DNA of 64,000 nt from Loripinus fragilis (GCA_964019695.1 OZ026520.1:28182120-28246119); one strand, 5' to 3'; positions 51,101-59,525 are shown, counted from the stretch's first letter. Numbers and translations are program-made. The notes: generated by a model not told the origin, from the sequence alone.

Positions 51101-53388
51101 CTTTTGGTGTTTTCGACATTTGGTATGGGTGGGGGGTGTTGCATGGTGTAAGAAGAAGACAAGTTTAAAGGCTGGTTATGTAACCGTGGCATTTTCATAG
51201 CTATTGCAATCAAGCTAAGTTATCCAAAAGAATAAATATCCATTTCATGTTTCTGCATCTTCAACCCACATCATGTTGCATAAAATTCAAATTTTATTTT
51301 CGACCAATCAGTTTTAATTTATATCCAATGACATTTAATCAATTAAAAATCCAAAATAATGGCAAAAGTGTATATCCTTGCCCCGAGGTTATAAAACTTT
51401 TTTCATTTTTCATACTTAACTCAGCTGAGCACGAAATTTATTCTGCTCATAAATGTTAAAATGCCAATAATTGTTGGCATTTTAACATTTATTAGCATGA
51501 TAAATACATTATCTGAGAGACTAAAAGCAAGAAACTTCTAAATTTTTCAGTGTTTTAGTTTTTATGAGCAGTTGAAATTGAGTTGAGCATGGAAAAAGTT
51601 TTATAACCTCAGGGCCTGATGTGCTTGCTTCTAGTATAATATTGCTTATCACATGACCTCGTGTCTGGCAGAGATAACGCCATGCAATAAAATTGATAAA
51701 CCATAAGTGGTTTACATACTTTGCAAAGTTAAATAATGACGTCCATAACAGCATTGGGTACATAATGTCAAAATCTGAACTTTTTACACCAAAAATGAGA
51801 TTCCAAAGTTATCTTAACGTCATATGATAAATAGAATCTTAACATTTATGCTCATGTATTACATGTATTGAATTTATTTACTTGTTGAGAAAAAGTGATA
51901 AAATGCTTGGCAAGCCTCACCTTTTTCGTTTAATACATGAGCACTCATGTAATATCCTCTATTTATTAGAATGTACTTGCTTTGCTGTTACGCCAAATTT
52001 TATGTTGAACAGGATAAGGATTATAAAACATATGTTTTAGGAGCCGACATCATAATGGAAATGCACAGCAGTTCTGTTCTATATTTGTATCATGACAGCT
52101 CATTCAATTTAATATTCTTTCAGCAAATGTGATTTTAATGAAATATGCATTTGTCTGGTCTTATTTTTTACATTTTTTATAAAATGAAATATTTTTTTCT
52201 GTTGTATCGTTATTTTTTCTGTTGTATCGTTCTTATAGACTTTGTCATGCTGAACCAAGATATAACTTTGAAGTTAATGCAGGACCAGATCAGAATTTTT
52301 TATCATCATACTTTGGGGTAACTTGACCAACCAAGATCAAGTTTAACCCTTAAAGCGCCAAGAAAAAAATTCATCTGAAAATGTCGTCTGCTGAAGTCGT
52401 CTACTGCAAATAATTGCCTAGCATTACTGACTAATTAAGTATAGAAGCAAACAGCGTGGACCCAGAACAGACTGAGCAGTCTGATCTGGGTCCATACTGT
52501 TTGCCATAGAGGCTTCTTAAACATTTCAGTAGACGAGAAAAGCAGACTACTTTTGCTGCGATTGGCGCCTTAAGGGTTAACTGTACCATCTTCACAGTCA
52601 TATTCTAACAGCTTTAATTTTTATTTTGCCAAAATAGCTGCTGCCAACCTTGAGAAAAAGTTTGGAAACAAATCAAACTCAACATGCCTGCATATTTTTT
52701 TTCAAAATCAACTTTTTCAGGAATAGCATCTGAGAGTGTCAACCAGATTGAACCAAGATCGGGCTTGACATTTTGTAAAGCCTGATCTGGGTCCAAGCTG
52801 TTGGCAAAGGTTATCAGTAGAGGACACTATCAGCCATAAAGCGCCACCTATGATTTGCAGCAGACGACGATTTCAAATCTTGCTGCTTTTTCAAAAATAA
52901 CAAATAAGGTATGATATTTCATGAGAATTGTCTACTGGCAGACAATTCTCATGAAATATCATACCTTATGATGTCGCAAAATTTGTCATCTGCTGGGGTC
53001 TAATTGGTGCTTTTAGGGTTAAACACTTCTATTATTTCAGACTGGTAATGTATACAAACCTGAGTTCACTTCCCGTCTGCTTGCCGGACTAACAGATCCC
53101 GTGCTGCCATTTTCAAATCGTCCATTCGTCGCTAAAGGAGCACAGGTTATAACGGATGGCCTACTTTGTGGGGAACTGTCATTATTTGCGGAAGAGTTTG
53201 TTAACGATAAGTTTAAGGGTGCGTCATGTGCATGTAAGTCTGAATGAGCAAACTGTGGCGGGGAGTTCCGCAATGACTGATGGTTCGTAACACTTTGAGT
53301 TAACAACTGATGATATACACTGTAAGATTCCGTGGTAAGTTTATCCTCGCTTCTGTAATGATTTGGCGGTGAAACTGATGATATTTGC
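36953..53388 (-). CDS. VGLL4: VGLL4-like TEAD cofactor (5' end not found)
   Basis: VGLL4 proteins bind TEAD/Scalloped through TONDU (TDU) motifs and compete with YAP in the Hippo pathway, in the nucleus. Three exons (53060-53388, 38204-38458, 36953-37272) join in phase to ~300 codons. The first holds a Ser/Asn-rich region and the family motif RPSVITCAP. The second has TDU1 (DIEEHFRRSLGEHY) followed by a proline-rich stretch with nine consecutive prolines. The third follows VSITGSVDDHF exactly as in vertebrate VGLL4 but carries two VDDHF motifs, then a His-Pro-rich tail. The first visible exon starts in mid-codon behind an acceptor, so at least one upstream exon exists. The 14.6-kb intron between exons one and two is full of MITEs. 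Confidence 0.9.
37334..37581. mobile_element. Family C MITE copy 4 (VGLL4 intron)
   Basis: TGGCCACGAAGTTATAAAAC left and GTTTTATAACCTCGGGGCCTGG right. Core AATGCCAACAGTTGTCAGCATT. Confidence 0.85.
37680..37830. repeat. ~54-bp tandem repeat, three units
   Basis: Units share GTGGGGTCTCGGGTTGATA, GGCGATAACCAATACTCTAT and GTGGCTGATAGTGG. Confidence 0.82.
38204..38458 (-). CDS. VGLL4: VGLL4 exon with TDU1 and proline-rich linker
   Basis: ADICDQDIEEHFRRSLGEHY, then SPPPPPPPPPVST and NPNVSIT. The acceptor is a tandem CAGCAG (alternative start 38455); the donor is GTAAGA. Human VGLL4 has VVEEHFRRSLG here. Confidence 0.92.
38492..38655. mobile_element. Family B foldback MITE copy 8
   Basis: TAGGTTTAGATAAGCCTAAA left. 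The arms AACATATGTTTTGGGTGCT / GAACCCACAACATATGTTTT surround GAACCGTCTCATCGAGATGG. It lies 34 bp upstream of the VGLL4 TDU1 exon on the minus strand. Confidence 0.82.
38685..38885. mobile_element. MITE family E copy 7
   Basis: GTCGCCTGCTG, TTTCAGATATACCATTAGAG, GGTTTGGGTCCCAACTGTTT, TTATCAGCAGATGAC and GGCAGGCAAAGAATTAA. Confidence 0.75.
39675..39855. mobile_element. Family B foldback MITE copy 9
   Basis: GATTATTTTCTTATCCATTAG, AAGAACCGTCTTAATAAGAGGGTTCTT hairpin, then ACAACATATGTTTTAGTTGA and CTCTTATCTGGAGG. Confidence 0.78.
39887..40104. mobile_element. Family C MITE copy 5
   Basis: CATGCTCAACTCAGCTGAGC left; AAAATTTTATAACCTCGGGGCCTG right. The central AATATTGTTGGCATTTTAAC arm is shortened. 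Confidence 0.78.
40105..41660. other. No gene recognised
   Basis: AT-rich VGLL4 intron sequence with no recognised exon. An inverted pair AAGCCAGGGGGCGACTAGAG / CAGTCGCCCTAGGGGCC at 40801-40850 is the only structure seen. Confidence 0.5.
41785..42230. mobile_element. Family N element, uninterrupted copy with poly-A
   Basis: AGGCCAGAATTTTTTTATAAG left and AAAAAAAATCTGGCCT right. Core GCTCTGAAAATGACCAGTGA / ACTGGTCATTTTCAGAGC, preceded by an A run of ~38. Confidence 0.82.
42771..42960. mobile_element. TTAA-type MITE, family H copy 2
   Basis: CTAA then CCCTTTACTCC at the left. The core is AATATTATGGAAACTGGAGC / GCTCCATTTGCCATAATATT around ATTTGCTC/GAGCAAAT. Confidence 0.72.
42963..43085. repeat. 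Family B half-element
   Basis: GCGTAAAAATGTGAAATATTT then TTTGGGATCTCACAACATAT and TTTTGGTTAAGAAATAAG. The core hairpin is missing. Confidence 0.6.
43073..43525. mobile_element. MITE family E copy 8 (reverse), interrupted
   Basis: AACTCTTTGCCTACTAG, then an insertion (43091-43360), then ACTAGTGTCATCTGCTGATC, CAGGCCTGATCTGGATCC and AAACTGTTTGACACTCTGAT. Confidence 0.78.
43091..43360. mobile_element. 270-bp hAT-like insertion in family E copy 8
   Basis: CAGGGGCGTACC at the left and GGAACGCCACTG at the right. ACTAG is present on both sides, consistent with a partly preserved target duplication. Confidence 0.7.
43620..43858. mobile_element. 239-bp TIR element, family F copy 3 (reverse)
   Basis: TGAGCCATGACATGTGATCT to AAATCTCATGCTGTGGCTCA; the core reads in the opposite direction to the other copies. 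The length equals copies 1 and 5. Confidence 0.87.
44070..44125. repeat. Family B half-core
   Basis: GTCTCATTGAGACAGTTCTT then GAGTACCCTCAGCATATGTT. Confidence 0.6.
44135..45369. mobile_element. 1235-bp pogo-type non-autonomous element
   Basis: TA on both sides. The ends CAGTCAAACCTGCTGTTG and CTTAAGACAGGTTTGACTG are inverted, with several TTAAGCG(A/G)(C/T)CA-like subterminal motifs. Short open frames inside show no transposase. Confidence 0.75.
45370..46190. other. Unannotated stretch with a 93-codon open frame (45820-46101 +)
   Basis: The frame begins MNLVECGKKRKIHKNCLYDF and ends ESEFAMN. I recognise no domain and see no splice context. It may be chance; kept because it is not obviously part of a repeat. 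Confidence 0.2.
46195..46433. mobile_element. Family F TIR element copy 4
   Basis: GCATGAGATTTCCAACAATG left and AAATCACATGCACTGGCTCA right. Core GATCAGCCTGCGCATACGCA. Confidence 0.82.
46600..46755. repeat. Foldback with GATCAGCCT core
   Basis: AGTGAAGACTGATCAGCCTG is paired with GAGGCTGATCCAAGTCTTCTCTG, flanked by TGTGCACTTAATGAT-type arms. Confidence 0.6.
46790..46972. mobile_element. MITE family E copy 9 (reverse)
   Basis: TTACTCTTTATCTACTAGTG left; AATTACCCAAAATGCAAAGAG right; CTTTGCAAACAGTTTGAAAC near the core. Confidence 0.75.
47521..47767. mobile_element. Family G TIR element copy 2
   Basis: GGGCCTCGTCGCGACAAAAC left and GTTTTGTTGCGATGAGGCCC right. Internal CGCAGACCAGCCTGCGCATC, then CTAGCTAGTCTCTGTAGC. 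Confidence 0.85.
47841..48045. mobile_element. MITE family E copy 10
   Basis: TTAACTCTTTGCATGCTGGG left. Core AATCAGGCCCGACATTGTGT then CAGGCCTGATCTGGGTCC. Right GTCGCCGCTAGCAG. Confidence 0.83.
48165..48365. mobile_element. MITE family E copy 11
   Basis: CCTACTAGGCAATTTTGAG, GTCGTCTGCT, GGATCCAGACCAAGCCCAAC / TTGGGCCTGATCTGGGTCC, GACACTAGGAGACAAAGAG. Confidence 0.8.
48366..49035. other. No gene recognised
   Basis: AT-rich VGLL4 intron sequence. No splice-bounded coding segment or inverted repeat was identified. Confidence 0.5.
49040..49255. mobile_element. MITE family E copy 12
   Basis: GTCGCCGTCTTCTGAC, GGATCCAGGTCAGGACTGAC / CCAGTCCTGATCTAGTCC and GTCGCCGCAAGCAAGGAAAG. Confidence 0.76.
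49315..49367. repeat. Family B half-core
   Basis: GACTCACTGAGACGGTTCTT then GAGTACCCACTACATATGG. Confidence 0.6.
49440..49510. repeat. Stand-alone core hairpin
   Basis: GGGCCCAGATCAGCTTGGCC then GAGGAGCAGTCTGATCTGGGAC and TTGTTTGC. Confidence 0.65.
50082..50270 (-). mobile_element. SINE family S copy
   Basis: Minus strand, with a (CAAT)n-type tail, GTTGATGGGGACGTAAAG, TAGTACTGGTTCAACCCAG and GGGTTCGAGCTTC (B box). The A-box end is lost near 50270. Confidence 0.82.
50726..50890. mobile_element. Family C MITE copy 6 (truncated)
   Basis: CATAAAACTTTTTTCATGCT and GCTCAACTCAACTGAGCACG left; core AAAATGCCAATAATTGTTGG. The right end is missing. Confidence 0.78.
51383..51618. mobile_element. Family C MITE copy 7
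   Basis: CCCCGAGGTTATAAAACTTT left and AAAGTTTTATAACCTCAGGG right. Core AAAATGCCAATAATTGTTGG. Confidence 0.85.
51645..51995. mobile_element. Family I element copy 1
   Basis: Shares TCATATGATAAATAGAA, AACGCCATGCAATAAAATTG-like and TTGTTGAGAAAAAGTGATAA with 57095-57425. GATAAAATGCTTGGCAAGCC then TCACC is the central palindrome. Confidence 0.65.
52347..52576. mobile_element. TTAA-type MITE, family A copy 5
   Basis: TTAA on both sides (52343-52346, 52577-52580). Ends CCCTTAAAGCGCC and GGCGCCTTAAGGG. Confidence 0.9.
52680..52832. mobile_element. MITE family E copy 13
   Basis: TTTTTCAGGAATAGCATCTG, CAAGATCGGGCTTGAC / AAGCCTGATCTGGGTCC, TTATCAGTAGAGGACACTA. The right end is cut by the next element. 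Confidence 0.68.
52833..53018. mobile_element. TTAA-type MITE, family O copy 1
   Basis: CATAAAGCGCCACCTATGAT left, GGTGCTTTTAGGG then TTAA right. Core AAGGTATGATATTTCATGAG with its full complement. It ends 41 bp beyond the VGLL4 exon donor. Confidence 0.78.
53060..53388 (-). CDS. VGLL4: VGLL4 internal exon with RPSVITCA motif
   Basis: Begins QISSVSPPNHYRSEDK and ends RREVNS. SRPSVITCAPLA matches the conserved VGLL4 segment. The acceptor is CATTTTTTTCAG and the donor GTTTGT. A TTAA-type MITE lies 24 bp from the acceptor side and another ~41 bp beyond the donor. Confidence 0.88.
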
Positions 53389-53412
53389 CTGAAAAAAATG
53401 AAGAAAAGAAAT

Positions 53413-53636
53413 TCGTTAAAACTTTGCATGCTGGCTAATTTTTCATCATTTTTTGTCGTCTGCAGATATTTTTCAAAATTAATTTTTAAAAAAATTCTTA
53501 CAGGAACACTATCAGAGTGTCAAACGGTTTGGATCCAGATCAGGCACAACATCTTGTCGGGCCTGATCTGGGTCCAAACTGTTTGCAAAGATTACCAGCA
53601 GACGACAAAATTCGCCACTGGCAGGCAGAGTTTAGT
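53413..53636. mobile_element. MITE family E copy 14
   Basis: GTTAAAACTTTGCATGCTGG left. Core GGATCCAGATCAGGCACAAC / GTCGGGCCTGATCTGGGTCC, then CAGCAGACGACAAA. It begins 24 bp from the VGLL4 exon acceptor. Confidence 0.82.
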
Positions 53637-53692
53637 TAACCCCAAGAGCTGATGCACAAGAGCTGATGGATGATCAAACTGTTAACTCTTAT

Positions 53693-53948
53693 TAACTTGT
53701 TGCATTCTGGGTAATTTTGCATGCTTTTTTGTCGTCTGCTGATTTTTCAAAATCCATTTTTTTTTTTTCAGAAAAAAATTCTTTAGGGAATACCATCACA
53801 GAAACGCCAATGATACTACCTACAGAGTGCCAAGCAGTTTGGACTCTGATCAAGCCTGAAGTTTTGTCAGGTTTGATTGGGATCCAAACTGTTTGCGAAG
53901 GTTTTCGGCAGTCGACAAAAGATGCTGCTAGCAAAAAGAAACAGTTAA
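53693..53948. mobile_element. MITE family E copy 15
   Basis: TTAACTTGTTGCATTCTGGG left, GTCGTCTGCTG, AAGCCTGAAGTTTTGTCAGG core, GCTGCTAGC and CAGTTAAGG right. Confidence 0.75.
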
Positions 53949-54574
53949 GGCATAAGATAGGCCAATATTCCACAGAGCTGAAATGCATGAAATAATAAAG
54001 AAATTCAATGACACTGTTTCTGTTATTGTCATTCAACAGACACCTGCTTATGTCCTTATTCTGCTAAGCCAGGTCTAAATGTTATAACAACCTTACACCC
54101 ACATGTTTGCATGAGATAGGGTATGACTCATCATGCCTTCCATGTGCCGTCTGCCAACGTAGGTACAGTCTGGCTACCTGTAAATACGATGTTACTACCA
54201 TTCTGCGTAACAAGCTTTCGTCAGCGCCAATCAAATTAGTCATGTCCCAAGGGAAAATCTAAAACCAGATTCTTGGAAAGCTAGCTCCAAGATATGAAGC
54301 CCCAAAAACTATCACATGACCTTTAAGACGTATATAAGCAGCAATATCCGTGCATTGTGTTAATTAATATTGCATGATAATGCAGAAAAAGATGAGCAGG
54401 CTGCTCTGAATTCTCACAGTTGTAAGAAAATACAAGGAAAGTGTTGTCAGGCTACTGACTGCAATTGCCAGGAAACCATATCATGTCAAAATGGTGCTAA
54501 CGAACGGTGCACAAGTTGTCAACAGCATTGACTTTTTTAGTTTTTGGAGCTTAGAATGGCTGCAAAAGATAATC

Positions 54575-54655
54575 CATAGCTATAGAACAGAAAAGACACT
54601 GAGCAGACTGCACCAAATGGTGCAGTCTGCTGCAGTGCCTTTTCTGTTTTACTTC
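54575..54655. repeat. Foldback hairpin
   Basis: ACAGAAAAGACACTGAGCAG and ACTGCACCAAATGGTGCAGT fold with CTGCTGCAGTGCCTTTTCTGT. Confidence 0.75.
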
Positions 54656-54988
54656 CACTATATGTATACTCATCGGCTCGCAACTCCATTTTTGACAGGT
54701 ACTGCACAAATATTGGAAGCATGAAAAACTCTTCAAAGGCATTCTGCAGAAGATGCTAAGCATTTGCTAGAATTCCTCGAAGGTTTTTTTATTATGCGTA
54801 CAGATATTCCCAGATTTCTCACATGTTTTGCTAAATTTCGGGAGGAAAACTAATGAGATTTTTTGCACTTTTCGGATCAGGAAAACATATTTTCACTGCT
54901 CATTAGCAAGGATTTAGCATGATCATCTGACAACGCCATATTTGAAATGTATTGCTCTTTGCAGGAATTTCTTTTAGATAATCATTAA

Positions 54989-55192
54989 CCCTTAAAGGGC
55001 CTATCAAGACTGCAGCAGACAACAAATTTTTCGACATCTTTTCAATTTTTAAAAAAAATAAGGTAAGATATTTCATGAAATTCGTCTGGCAGCAGACGAT
55101 TCTCATGTAACATCATGCCTTATATTTTTTTCTGAAAAGGCGGCAAAATTGAAATTGTCTTCTGCTGCAAATAATAGGTGGCGCTTTAAGGG
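54989..55192. mobile_element. TTAA-type MITE, family O copy 2
   Basis: TTAA on both sides (54985-54988, 55193-55196). Ends CCCTTAAAGGGCC and GGCGCTTTAAGGG. Core AAGGTAAGATATTTCATGAA... with complement. Confidence 0.87.
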
Positions 55193-55741
55193 TTAAAAGG
55201 TAAAGGATTTTGACAAATGCACAAAGACTGCATGCTTGTCAACGAAATTTACCCTTGTCCAGCTCATAAGTTTTATAAATAGTTCTTTTGCATGACAACC
55301 ATATATGTTTTGCTTCAAACATCAAGTATAAGCTTTTCAAAAAATGCTTGCCATCTTTCAGCACTCTTGTCATCTACTGACTGGAAGTACAAAAGCCATT
55401 TGAAAGCTGTTTCAAACGAAAGTAATGATCTATTAAATGACACACAAGCGGAGATTATAAGCGACAAGCTGGATGGGTCATTTTAGTGTTGTGACACCAT
55501 GAGACAATACATACAGAGAATTTTCACAGAAAGGGCTATCTCATGCTACACCACTTAGCCGGTGCTACCATACAGGTTGCAAACTTTGTCAATTTTAATT
55601 GCCATCCTTCAAGAGGTTGGCAATAATTTTGCCTGTTCACCAGATTTTCATACTTGTTGCATATGCGTAAAATCATCCTTTGTAGATGTATACCCAGCTA
55701 TGCAGTGGGGCTACATGCCCCACTATAGATGTGCATTAGGC

Positions 55742-55925
55742 TCTAGCTGTTGTATGCTTTTTTGTCGTTTGCTGATTTTTTTAAAATAAACTTTTTCGAA
55801 AAAATTCTTCTGGGAATACCATTAGAGTGTCAAACAGTTTGGATCCAGATCAGGCCTAACAAAAAGTCGGGCATGACGTGGGTACAAACTGTTTCTCAGC
55901 AGTCGACACTAGTAAAAGAGTTAAT
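55742..55925. mobile_element. MITE family E copy 16
   Basis: GTCGTTTGCTG, GGGAATACCATTAGAGTGTC, GGATCCAGATCAGGCCTAAC / GTCGGGCATGACGTGGGTAC, GACACTAGTAAAAGAG. Confidence 0.75.
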
Positions 55926-56282
55926 AGTTGGTAAAAAATCCGGGAAAATATATGTTTTAGTATTTATAGAGAGATGAAGCTGGCAGTTCCTCCTATCAAT
56001 CAATTAGTTACAAAAAAGAAACAAATAAGTAGCAATGCAGTATATTATAAAAAAACAATACAAAAAACAATTGCATATGTAGGTGGCCTCCATAAATAAT
56101 TTCAGCATATGGAAACCACATCTTTACCCAAATGATTGGAACAGATTGCCTTAATATTAATTCCAGATCGGACTGCTCCTGTATGCTTTATATACAGCAC
56201 TATATGAAAGAAAGAAAAATGTTGCAAAAAGTTTAGTTTTTGGAAAAGGACATTTATTACCAAATCATTCATTATAATAAAA

Positions 56283-56521
56283 TGAGCCGTGGCAGGAGAT
56301 TTCCAACCATTTGGTATGTGCGACCAGCAAAGGCTCAGACCAGCCTGCGCATACGCGCAGTCTGATCAGATCCTTTGCTAGTCGCTTGAATATTCTATGA
56401 GTGTTAAGCTACTGACTGAACATCATTTGGAGTTTCTAAGCCTAAAAGGAGGCTGCAGAGGCTCGTTCGAGTCTACACTTGTCAAAATGTTAAATTGTTG
56501 GAAATCTCATGTCACGGCTCA
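56283..56521. mobile_element. 239-bp TIR element, family F copy 5
   Basis: TGAGCCGTGGCAGGAGATTT to AAATCTCATGTCACGGCTCA. Core GACCAGCCTGCGCATACGCG then CAGTCTGATCAGATCC. Confidence 0.88.
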
Positions 56522-57094
56522 AATAGCAAATATTTGATGTCTCAATGGATGCAGCATCTCATTTCGCTGAGGACCAGAAATATGTGATTTGAAAATTATA
56601 ACTTCATCTTGAGACACCTCTAAATACATAATGGGATATTCAAACTTAATTGCATCATGCAGACTAGATGGAATATTCTATATGTCAATAAGGGATGGTG
56701 GAAGATTCTATTTGTCAAGAAGGGGTTAAAGTCTAGTCAAAATGTGACATGACTGCATAAGAATAGCCTGACATAATGTGATTTGATTAAAACGTGATCC
56801 TGAATTAAATTTTACATGTTAACATCTGTCGCTGCATAACCTTACGCAAAAACCCATGTTTGACCGACTTCACATTTTCACCAGGTAAAGCCACTTCAAC
56901 ATATGACTCATTTCCTTTGTAAATATATACGTTTTATTTGAGTAATTTTTTTAAAAAGACCTATCTTGCCACCTATGGCAGTGGAACAGATTACTAGCCG
57001 AGTCGAGCGACACAAAATAGTGCCTTATTTTAAGTCATTAGTGAGCAGCCTTCATTGGCGTGATTGAAGCAAACATGCTCAGTTCCAGTGTCAT

Positions 57095-57425
57095 ATATTA
57101 TCACAGGATGTTGCGTCTGGGAGTAAAATAATGCCATGCATTAAAATCGAACAAATTTTGGTAATGCTATGTAGTGATGGCTGTAATCAAGTTACATATA
57201 TATGGCAAAATCTTAGTACTTCAAGCAAAAATGTGATTTCAAAGTAGTTTTAGTGTCATATGATAAATAGAAGCTAACATTTGTGATCCTGTTTTATTGA
57301 ATTTATTAAACTTGTTGCGAAAAAGAGATAAAATGCTCAGCTTGCCTTGCTCGGCAAGCCTCACATTTTATCTCTTTTCCCCAACTTGTAAAAAATTCAA
57401 TAAAGCAGGAGTGCTCATGTAAGAT
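57095..57425. mobile_element. Family I element copy 2
   Basis: AGATAAAATGCTCAGCTTGC then CTTGCTCGGCAAGCCTCACATTTTATCT, with TATTGAATTTATTAAACTTG / CAACTTGTAAAAAATTCAAT outer arms. Confidence 0.72.
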
Positions 57426-57639
57426 CCTCTATGTATCAAAGGCTTTTAAGATATGTTTCTGTTTCAAGACAGACTGACCAACCCCATCATAATCTTCCAA
57501 TTCCATTTTTAGTTTCGATGACCTGTATGGTATACATTTCGAGGGGGCCGGACATAAATTTTTGAGGTGTCCCAGGCTAGATTTCCATGTTTCTGTCCCT
57601 GAATATATATCTGTCCCTGAATATAGTTTTTAATTTAGT

Positions 57640-57725
57640 AAACAGTGTAGACTTTGATGATATGCCACATTTGCAGCATCTCATCTTAGTCTACACTGTC
57701 AAATTTACAGATAAGGACTTTAGGA
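57640..57725. repeat. Foldback hairpin
   Basis: ACAGTGTAGACTTTGATGAT and ATGCCACATTTGCAGCAT fold with CATCTTAGTCTACACTGT. Confidence 0.7.
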
Positions 57726-58110
57726 TTGTAGCATATATTTTGCTGTTTCCCGTCATGCAGTGCAATCCAGATCAGACAACTGTCAAAACCAACAAGCCTA
57801 GGTAAAATTTAGAAGATGGGCAGCTTACATAGAGATCTTTCAAACGATTAAGCTTCTTTTCACTATGTAAGGCTCTATTATTCATCAAGTTGTATTATGC
57901 CATTCAGGCTATCTGTGTCTTTTCATAAGTGCAAACCGATATTTTAAGCCATTATCATGGTAATCTTAGCGAATCAGTAAAATGTCTGTACCACGGTTTT
58001 CCGAGATGCTCATAGCATCAGTCCCGTGCATGGTCACATGATAATCTCGTATGATCAGGGATAGGATGATTGGTCTGAACATTCTTTTATGTCCCACCAA
58101 CAGTCAAGTC

Positions 58111-58406
58111 ATATGGGCCTCGACGTGCGAAAACCTGTTTTCAGGGTTTGCGAACAACAAAGGCGCAGACATGCAGACTAATCAGTGCCCTTGTTATTTG
58201 CTTTTAGGAAAGGTATATCTAAACTTGCTGCAGGTGAAATTTCAATTTTCTAGCCAGTCTCTGTAGCCGAAGAGACTGATTTTAGTCTCCCTTTGCCGGA
58301 AACTCAGAAGACAGGTTTTGTTGCATCAGGGCCGCCTCGATGCAACAAAACCTGTCTTCTGAATTTCCTACAAAGCGAGTCTAAAATCAATTTCGGGGCC
58401 CATATG
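58111..58406. mobile_element. Family G TIR element copy 3
   Basis: CATATGGGCCTCGACGTGCG left and GGGGCCCATATG right. An internal hairpin around CGATGCAACAAAACCTGTCT partly duplicates the right arm. Confidence 0.8.
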
Positions 58407-58439
58407 ATAAGAGCCACATCAGATTCTTCAAAGTAAGTA

Positions 58440-58680
58440 AGGGTGCAAAGATCAGGAATCGATACAATCAAGTACCACACCTGACCCAGGATACCAATGG
58501 GAAAGTGACAAACTCACAGTTAGAAACCACATCAGAGGTCAGCTCTTTCCCAGCAGGTGACCACAAAGCACATATAAACAGACGCGCACAAAGACATAGC
58601 AAACACAAGACAGAACAAAAACATAAGAGATCCACAAAAGAAGTACGGCCTTGGAACGGTCAGAGGAGGATCAAACCTTA
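58440..58680 (+). repeat. Repeat shared with 10930-11105
   Basis: CAATCAAGTACCACACCTGA, CCAGGATACCAATGGGAAAG and CCCAGCAGGTGACCACAAAGC. One frame reads YNQVPHLTQDT and, shifted, SFPAGDHKAHINRR. Unknown class. Confidence 0.62.
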
Positions 58681-58739
58681 AGTGACTCTTGACTTACAAA
58701 GCAAGTGGTTAAAAAAGGCAACTGCAGCGTTGACCTCAT

Positions 58740-58895
58740 CTTCGCAAGCCAAGGGTACTAAGTCCACTTCGTTCCTTAACAAGCCAAGGGTACTAAGTCC
58801 ACTTCGTTCCTTAACAAGCCAAGGGTACCAAGTAACAAGCCAAGGGTACTAAGTCCTTAAGGAACAAAGTGGACTTTGTACCCTTGGCTTGAAAA
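58740..58895. repeat. ~38-bp direct repeats ending in an inverted copy
   Basis: CAAGCCAAGGGTACTAAGTC then CACTTCGTTCCTTAA occurs at 58745 and 58782 and partly at 58814 and 58837. An inverted copy follows: AAGGAACAAAGTGGACTT then GTACCCTTGGCTTG. Confidence 0.85.
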
Positions 58896-58959
58896 GATGT
58901 GTTGACCTATAAACCTGTTATTTTTATGCCAGATGTGGTCTGCTTTGTCATCTGCTATT

Positions 58960-59060
58960 GTATTTGGAAGCCTTAACAGCAGACAGTGTGAACAACAGCA
59001 GGCAGTGTGAACCCGATCAGGACCCGATCCCTGATCATACTGCCATAAGGAGCACTACAA
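58960..59060. repeat. Degenerate core hairpin
   Basis: Repeated CAGGCAGTGTGAAC and GATCAGGACCCGATCCCTGATC then ACTGCCATAAGGAGCA. Confidence 0.5.
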
Positions 59061-59124
59061 TGTTTGTCAAAATACCTGTTCACATGTTTTCAGTATCAAA
59101 AGGGGCTACACTTCAATAATTTCT

Positions 59125-59212
59125 TTCTACCTTCAATAAGCTACCATTTGTCATTAAGATCTTTGTTTTGTCTATTTTAGAGTGGCCGCTTAAAACAGGT
59201 TTTAAAGTATGC
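59125..59212. repeat. Family D right half
   Basis: CTTCAATAAGCTACCATTTGTC, AAGATCTTTGTTTTGTC and GTGGCCGCTTAAAACAGG, without the left arm. Confidence 0.68.
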
Positions 59213-59449
59213 ATATTAAGGGAAAGACGGTATGTGTCATACTAAACCTAAGGGTATCATGTTAACCTTATGAGAAAAGACGCCATAAATAGTATTGTAA
59301 CTAGCTATAATATAACATAATATTTCACAATTTGGAAACAATATCTTGACCCTTGTCACACTGAATATTTAAATGTACTACACTCCTCCCCAATTTTTAT
59401 CCTGTTAACCGGCAGCATTCCAGTTGTAAGCTGGTATTTTCAATCAGAG

Positions 59450-59525
59450 TTGAAAACAATGTGGATCCGGATCAGCTGGCTTCATGAGAAGCCAGCTGAT
59501 CTGGATCTACACAGTTTACTAAAGA
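59450..59525. repeat. Stand-alone core hairpin
   Basis: GTGGATCCGGATCAGCTGGC then TTCATGAGAAGCCAGCTGATCTGGATCTACAC, nearly perfect. Confidence 0.78.

Noticed and set aside
53692..54036. Open frames on both strands (92 and 114 codons)
   Set aside because: Both run through family E copy 15; inverted repeats often leave open frames on both strands.
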